64,000 bases of DNA, taken from Gemmatimonadota bacterium (GTDB lineage: Bacteria > JAAXHH01). The notes below the pieces were generated by a model. The model worked only from the letters and a program-made list of their open reading frames with translations, was not told where the DNA came from and searched no databases. This document shows positions 59,174-64,000 of the stretch, piece by piece. The stretch is from contig VXMB01000001.1 of assembly GCA_009841265.1 (NCBI GenBank), positions 332,735 through 396,734 of the forward strand, written 5' to 3'. A program made the position numbers and the translations under genes. Numbering within the stretch: the first letter of the stretch is position 1; the number at the start of each line of letters is the position of its first letter.

Positions 59174-60172
59174 TCATTCGAGATAGGTATCCAAAGCCTT
59201 CAGCAATGCAGGATAGTAATCTTCGAAGGTCTGATTTTGAATATGATGCTGCTCGTAATCCTCAAGTGCGCGTAAAAGGGCAGGGAGGTAGCGAAATCCC
59301 TTTTCTATATCCCGCACGAGTAAACGATCACCGTGTTTCGGACCCCATTCGCGGTGAAACAATCGAGATGTAATGGCGCGGATCAAATGTTCGTTAAGGC
59401 ATATCTCCCAATCTCCGTAACCACCCGTTTTTGCCATTTTCTCCAGAATTGGATCTAACAACAGAGCATACTTCCCAATGTCGGGGCGATGTCGTTCAGT
59501 AACGGGATTAACGAACGAATGGCCGAACTCATGCCAGATGAGTTCCAGCAATTCGTCCCTGGTTCCGAACACCGGGATACCATCAACCGATCCAACCGGC
59601 CCGATTACGCTGAAAATGGACAGCCTGTTATCAGGGTTTCGAACACGAGGCCCGATTCCACCGTGTTGAAACAAGGGACTTAAAACCAGATTGTAGTCCT
59701 GTTGTCGCATTCCGTAGTATCGTTCCAGGACGTCGATCAAATTCTTACTGTTCAGCGTTTTAGCAACTGTGTCGATTAAGGATTGGTAATATAAGGTTTG
59801 GCTTTCAAAAAAAGTGCCGAAGTCTGATTGGATCGCAAAACCACTTAGTAGTTCGTAGAACGTTCGAAACCGGGTTTCGTCTTGAAATGCTCGAATGTAG
59901 TATTCGTAGTTTTCGAAGGGGAATTGAGGCGTAAGTTCCGGCGGTTTCGACAGCGACAACACCGGACTCAGGTAGGCGTCCGAGTAAGTGCGATGCTCTG
60001 TAATTTCTTTAAACAGTTTGACTGCCTCATGGGTTTTAAATGGTGAAAAGTAATCCCGCATGGACTGGGAATACGCCACGTCGTACCTGGTTAGTCCTTC
60101 ATAATCGCACAGCAACTTTATGGTGATGACAAGTTCAATTCTGGGATCTACGTCGATGTTCAAACTGGCCAT
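59174..60172 (-). CDS. Predicted zinc metallopeptidase, DUF4932-like
   Basis: A 332-residue protein from the ATG at 60172, eight bases after GGAG; a GTG at 60253 or ATG at 60178 are alternatives. The core starts NIDVDPRIELVITIKLLCDYEG, as in DUF4932 proteins, and contains the zinc motif WHEFGHSFVNP (His214, Glu215, His218) with a conserved NEHLIRAI helix about 45 residues later. There is no signal peptide or membrane span, so it is cytoplasmic by sequence. It lies between another predicted metallopeptidase and the sigma-fusion gene copy 2. Confidence 0.72.
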   Translation of the reverse strand: MASLNIDVDPRIELVITIKLLCDYEGLTRYDVAYSQSMRDYFSPFKTHEAVKLFKEITEHRTYSDAYLSPVLSLSKPPELTPQFPFENYEYYIRAFQDETRFRTFYELLSGFAIQSDFGTFFESQTLYYQSLIDTVAKTLNSKNLIDVLERYYGMRQQDYNLVLSPLFQHGGIGPRVRNPDNRLSIFSVIGPVGSVDGIPVFGTRDELLELIWHEFGHSFVNPVTERHRPDIGKYALLLDPILEKMAKTGGYGDWEICLNEHLIRAITSRLFHREWGPKHGDRLLVRDIEKGFRYLPALLRALEDYEQHHIQNQTFEDYYPALLKALDTYLE

Positions 60173-60236
60173 CACCATGTCTCCGTTTTTTGGGACGAAG
60201 GAGCGGGTATAGCTCGATCTGAGATACCTAATGTGT

Positions 60237-61127
60237 TTAATGACCGTAACCACTATCCTTCAAAAATCGAAGCGCGTCGGGACTGTTCTTAATCGAGAGA
60301 ATGCCTTCTATAGCCGCCTTTTTGTCGGTCGTCTTCTCGTAGTAAGCTTCACATATCTTGTAACCCGCGTAGTATCCCAGGTCGGCCGGCCTTTCTGCTG
60401 TGGACCTGCCTCCGTTGTATAGCCAGTTGTCGAAGTTGGTTTGTAGCATGTCTTTCGAGAACGATTCCCACAGTTCAGATTCGTGAGCATCTCCATACAC
60501 GTGCAAATGGGGATTTATGTGTTTTCCGGTTGCCAGCTCTCCAAGAAAGTCGGCGGCACCTTCGTTTATAGACTGACCCAGTAGTGTGTTATCTCCATAA
60601 TCATAGGCCTGCTGTGTGTGCATAAGTTCGTGAATAACGATATATGGAATGTCTTCTACAGGTCTGAGGACTTCAAAATACCACTCGGTCAGTTCGTCCG
60701 TGGGGAGATCGTCCGTTCGACAGGAAATCTCGGTCCCAATTAAAAGGCCATTGCTCGATGTCGTTCCTCCAGAAGTCATTTTACCGATCAGAAAGTACAC
60801 GTCTGGGTAAACCGCTTTGTCGTACAGTTGCTTCCAGTTGTGCATATACCCGCGGATCTGATCGGTTAAGTCCAATACACGGTTTGAGCTCTCCCTTATT
60901 GAAGCGTAATACCTCGGCCGGGCTTCGATTACCTCGACCAACCCCTCCGCGCTTTCGATTCTGGCGTCGATGAAATCCTTAAGACCGATACTGCCCTTTG
61001 CGAAGTATTCCGATTCGAAAATGTTGATCTTTTCTTCCGTAGTCTTGCCTTCCGACAGATCGTACGCCAGCCAGAAATGATCGATATCGGTAGTAACCAA
61101 CCGGACTTCATCGGGATCGCTATTCAT
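60237..61127 (-). CDS. Predicted zinc metallopeptidase, DUF2268-like
   Basis: A 296-residue protein without signal peptide. The zinc motif is HELMH (166-170), followed by the third-ligand region SINEGAADFLGELA (Glu189). This spacing matches the DUF2268/GldB-like group of predicted Zn-dependent proteases. GGGAGG lies nine bases before the ATG at 61127. It is the first gene of an apparent three-gene minus-strand operon (two peptidases, sigma-fusion). The substrate is not known; processing of the sigma-fusion protein is a natural hypothesis. Confidence 0.72.
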   Translation of the reverse strand: MNSDPDEVRLVTTDIDHFWLAYDLSEGKTTEEKINIFESEYFAKGSIGLKDFIDARIESAEGLVEVIEARPRYYASIRESSNRVLDLTDQIRGYMHNWKQLYDKAVYPDVYFLIGKMTSGGTTSSNGLLIGTEISCRTDDLPTDELTEWYFEVLRPVEDIPYIVIHELMHTQQAYDYGDNTLLGQSINEGAADFLGELATGKHINPHLHVYGDAHESELWESFSKDMLQTNFDNWLYNGGRSTAERPADLGYYAGYKICEAYYEKTTDKKAAIEGILSIKNSPDALRFLKDSGYGH

Positions 61128-61477
61128 CGAGGAGAACCTCCCGGCCTGTTTGTTGTATGTGTTGGTTGCTCAGTGAGAGACACAACCTTCTGATAGTTAA
61201 GACGTTTCAGAACCCCGGTTAATCAAATTCATATCTACTGATTCTAAAAATCCGCCTATGGAAGTCCATACACGATCGTAATAGTGACCATTTTTATCGA
61301 GTGTTTTGTCTTCGATCTGGTGGTATGTTCTCTTACTTTCCCCACCCACCGAATCATTGACACCGGCCCCATATCCCCTATATTCATTATTAGTAGTACT
61401 ACATATATAGTCATATATAATCGAAGCATGGTTTGAACCTGGCATCACTCAATTTTCAACCTGAACGGGAGTAATCC
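61128..61477. other. AT-rich intergenic region with a doubtful short frame
   Basis: This 350-base region is markedly more AT-rich than the rest of the right arm. A minus-strand frame at 61197-61445 could encode about 82 residues (MPGSNHASIIYDYICSTTNN...) but has no convincing ribosome-binding sequence and no recognised motif. The region must also contain the promoters of the peptidase operon and of the redoxin gene; I could not place either with confidence. Confidence 0.45.
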
Positions 61478-61972
61478 ATGGCGTTCCTGGAAGCCGGGGT
61501 CGCGGCCCCGGAAGTCGCGCTGGAAGACGTGGACGGCAATTCGACATCGCTGGCTGACCAGGCGAACGGCGGCTGGCTGCTGGCGGTCTTCTACAAGGTG
61601 GGCTGCGGGACCTGCAAGTTCAGCGCCCCTTATTTCGAGAAGATCCACCAGGCCTACGGCGGCAACGGTGGATTCCGGGTGCTCGGCGTCTCGCAGGACA
61701 CGCCGGAGGACACGCAGGCGTTCATGTACGAGTACGAAGCGTCCTTCCCGAATGTGTACGACACGACCCACTGGGCTTCATCGGATTTCGGACTGACGAA
61801 CGTGCCGACGTGGTTTCTCATGGACGAGGGCGGCGGCATACTCGACAGCAACACGGGCTTCTGCCGGACCGACCTGAACGACCTGTCGAAGACCATCGCG
61901 GGCCACCTCGACGAGGAGGCCGTGGTCATTTCGCCGGGGGACGACGGCGCGCCCGAAATGAAACCTGGATGA
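61478..61972 (+). CDS. Redoxin/TlpA-like thiol protein
   Basis: A 164-residue thioredoxin-fold protein of the AhpC/TSA-redoxin superfamily: [17 protein letters not shown], active-site motif [13 protein letters not shown] with Cys43 and Cys46 (CxxC), and the cis-Pro region [11 protein letters not shown]. There is no signal peptide, so it is cytoplasmic by sequence. The CxxC makes it thioredoxin/TlpA-like rather than a one-Cys peroxiredoxin. ACGGGAG lies upstream of the ATG. lipA follows, which needs a reducing environment for its clusters, but no functional link is shown. Confidence 0.85.
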   Translation: MAFLEAGVAAPEVALEDVDGNSTSLADQANGGWLLAVFYKVGCGTCKFSAPYFEKIHQAYGGNGGFRVLGVSQDTPEDTQAFMYEYEASFPNVYDTTHWASSDFGLTNVPTWFLMDEGGGILDSNTGFCRTDLNDLSKTIAGHLDEEAVVISPGDDGAPEMKPG

Positions 61973-62111
61973 GGCTCGAAACAACCGGTCGGGCCTCGAC
62001 CGTAACCCGGATAGCAAAGAGCAAGTAAAGTACCTGACATCCATGGCGGCCGCTTCGGCGCGGAACGACGGTTCACGGCGCCGGAGGGTCGCTTTTTGTT
62101 CCTGTAGAGCC

Positions 62112-63107
62112 ATGAGCGAAACAACCAACTCCCACGTGCCCAAGCCCCCGTGGCTCAAGGTGCGCCTGAAGCAGGGGCCGAACTTCCAGGAATTGAAGCG
62201 GCTGGTGGGGGACAACCGGCTCCACACCATCTGCGAGAGCGCCCAGTGCCCTAACATCTGGGAATGCTGGGAGCAGCGCACCGCAACCTTCATGATCCTG
62301 GGCGACATCTGCACGCGCAGCTGCGGGTTCTGCGCGGTGAAGACGGGCCGGCCGGACCAGGGGCTGGATTGGGACGAGCCCGAGCGAGTGGCCGGGGCCG
62401 TGGAGAAGCTGGGCCTGCGGTTCGCCGTGATTACCTCGGTAAACCGGGACGAGCGGGCCGACGGCGGCGCGCCGATCTTCGCGAAGACGATCCGGGCCAT
62501 CCGGCGCCGGTGCCCGGGTGTGGGCGTGGAGGTGCTCATCCCGGACTTCAAGGGCTCGGAATCGGCGCTTCAGACCGTGCTCGATGCCCGTCCCGACCTG
62601 CTCAATCACAACCTGGAGACGGTGCCGGACCTGTACCGGACCGTGCGGCCCCAGGCTCGGTACGACCAGTCGCTGGAGCTGCTCGAACGCGCGAAGGCCC
62701 GCGGCGCGAAGACCAAGACGGGCATCATGGTGGGGCTCGGCGAGACCGGCGAAGCCGTCCATGCCCTGATGCGCGACGTGGCCGCGGTGAACTGCGACAT
62801 CCTCACGGTGGGACAGTACCTGCAGCCGACGAAGAAGCATCTGCCGGTACGCAAGCACTATCATCCGGACGAATTCGCCCGGTTCAAGCAGGCGGGCGAG
62901 GCGTACGGCATCCCGCACGTGGAGTCCGGCCCCCTGGTCCGCAGCTCCTACCACGCGGCCGACCAGGCGGAAAGCGTGGGAAATGGGCAGGCGGGCGACG
63001 CGGCATCAGGTAACGGTGGCGGTCAGGCCGCAAATGAGAATGGCGGGCTTGCGGGTGGCGCCGCCACGGACAACAACGGACTGCTGACCATAGAACCGGC
63101 CACGTAG
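62112..63107 (+). CDS. lipA: Lipoyl synthase LipA
   Basis: A 331-residue radical-SAM enzyme from the ATG at 62112. Both iron-sulfur cluster motifs are present: the auxiliary [12 protein letters not shown] (Cys41, 46, 52) and the radical-SAM CTRSCGFC (Cys67, 71, 74). It also has the [25 protein letters not shown] and LTVGQYLQP signatures. It inserts two sulfur atoms into octanoyl groups on lipoyl domains. After the normal end (about residue 285, [11 protein letters not shown]) it carries an unusual Gly/Asn/Ala-rich tail of about 45 residues. lipB is not nearby. Confidence 0.95.
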   Translation: MSETTNSHVPKPPWLKVRLKQGPNFQELKRLVGDNRLHTICESAQCPNIWECWEQRTATFMILGDICTRSCGFCAVKTGRPDQGLDWDEPERVAGAVEKLGLRFAVITSVNRDERADGGAPIFAKTIRAIRRRCPGVGVEVLIPDFKGSESALQTVLDARPDLLNHNLETVPDLYRTVRPQARYDQSLELLERAKARGAKTKTGIMVGLGETGEAVHALMRDVAAVNCDILTVGQYLQPTKKHLPVRKHYHPDEFARFKQAGEAYGIPHVESGPLVRSSYHAADQAESVGNGQAGDAASGNGGGQAANENGGLAGGAATDNNGLLTIEPAT

Positions 63108-63291
63108 TCCCGAGCCTGAGCCGGTCTGGAACTAACCGGCAGCCGACTCCGTAATCCTGGGCGAAAATCGGGCAGCGTGGGAGCCCCGAAATCCGGCAAC
63201 TTGAAGCCGTAAATTAGGGCTCCGTCTCGGCCCCCGAATCCGTTTGTAAAACGCACGTTTGGTCAACAGGAATTAAAAATAAAGAAACCTG

Positions 63292-63320
63292 TTGACTTCA
63301 ACTACCCGGCTGTGTATCTT
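63292..63320 (+). promoter_or_regulatory. rRNA operon promoter
   Basis: TTGACT (63292-63297) and TATCTT (63315-63320) are separated by 17 bases and followed by a GC-rich discriminator (GCGCGGG), as expected for a stringently controlled rRNA promoter. The gap 63108-63448 otherwise contains only boxA and leader sequence. Confidence 0.75.
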
Positions 63321-63342
63321 GCGCGGGTTGCGGTAAGTTTAC

Positions 63343-63354
63343 GCTCTTTGAAAA
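63343..63354 (+). promoter_or_regulatory. boxA antitermination element
   Basis: GCTCTTTGAAAA closely matches the boxA consensus (TGCTCTTTAACA) for NusB/S10-dependent antitermination and lies about 95 bases before the 16S gene. Confidence 0.7.
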
Positions 63355-63448
63355 CATGGCAGCGTGCATGTCCTTAAGTCGTCTGACAAGGCTCTCCGGA
63401 TCCGTCCGGGGAGTTCACAGCAGATGCAATTCCAGATTGGACTTTTCT

Positions 63449-64000
<552 letters not shown>

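Noticed and set aside
61197-61445. An 82-codon minus-strand frame before the redoxin gene
   Set aside because: It has no ribosome-binding sequence or motif and lies in AT-rich intergenic sequence; kept only as a doubtful note in the intergenic entry.

Overview
The window looks like the replication-origin neighbourhood of a GC-rich, Gram-negative, uncultured-type bacterium. Gram-negative features are a beta-barrel autotransporter-like protein, a LolD-type ATPase, cytochrome c maturation System I and YidC with a large periplasmic domain. The partial 16S rRNA at the right edge has unusual bases in the EUB338 region, so the organism is not from a mainstream phylum. I cannot place it; a Latescibacterota/Gemmatimonadota-like lineage is only a guess. 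Recognisable promoters repeatedly read TTGACN, 16-17 bases, TATATT-like, so housekeeping sigma factor use looks ordinary. There are no tRNA genes, insertion sequences or CRISPR arrays that I can see.

Layout. 1-5.1 kb (minus): partial SpoU/TrmJ-type RNA methylase, then a cytochrome c maturation operon transcribed ccmE, CcmI-like zinc-ribbon protein, membrane carboxypeptidase-regulatory-like protein, ccmA, ccmB, ccmC, ccmD. CcmE carries Cys instead of His at the haem-binding position. 5.4-8.3 kb (plus): MoxR ATPase, CoxE-like VWA protein, DUF4159 protein. 8.4-13.0 kb (minus): a 1544-residue surface protein with Calx-beta domain and C-terminal beta-barrel behind a long structured leader. 13.6-21.2 kb (minus): a LysW amino-group-carrier operon (lysW, a divergent lysX paralogue, lysX, lysY, hisS, lysZ, lysJ, lysK), with a strong terminator between lysW and the rest. 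21.3-31.1 kb (minus): gyrA, gyrB, dciA-like, recF, dnaN, oriC with DnaA boxes, dnaA.

31.3-38.1 kb (plus): rpmH, rnpA, yidD, yidC, mnmE, mnmG, rsmG, with two perfect parS sites flanking or inside mnmG. Together with oriC this marks the chromosomal origin, although parA/parB are not in the window. 38.3-53.7 kb (minus): two tandem moeA genes, an M24 aminopeptidase, argJ, carB, a TPR-metallopeptidase, comEC, two small membrane proteins and an orphan LolD-like ATPase.

53.9-61.4 kb is visibly more AT-rich and holds the most unusual material. It has a thioredoxin-fold/TonB-C-terminal membrane protein and two paralogous genes that fuse an ECF sigma factor to a cytosolic domain of about 430 residues. 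One of those sits in an apparent operon with two predicted zinc metallopeptidases. No separate anti-sigma factor is present, so I infer a one-component sigma factor whose own C-terminal domain is the sensor or inhibitor. 61.5-64.0 kb (plus): a redoxin, lipA, an rRNA promoter with boxA, and the first ~550 bases of a 16S rRNA gene.

A recurring 9-bp minisatellite (GGCGGACCN-like) appears at six or more places, in genes and between them, always with a frame-preserving period.
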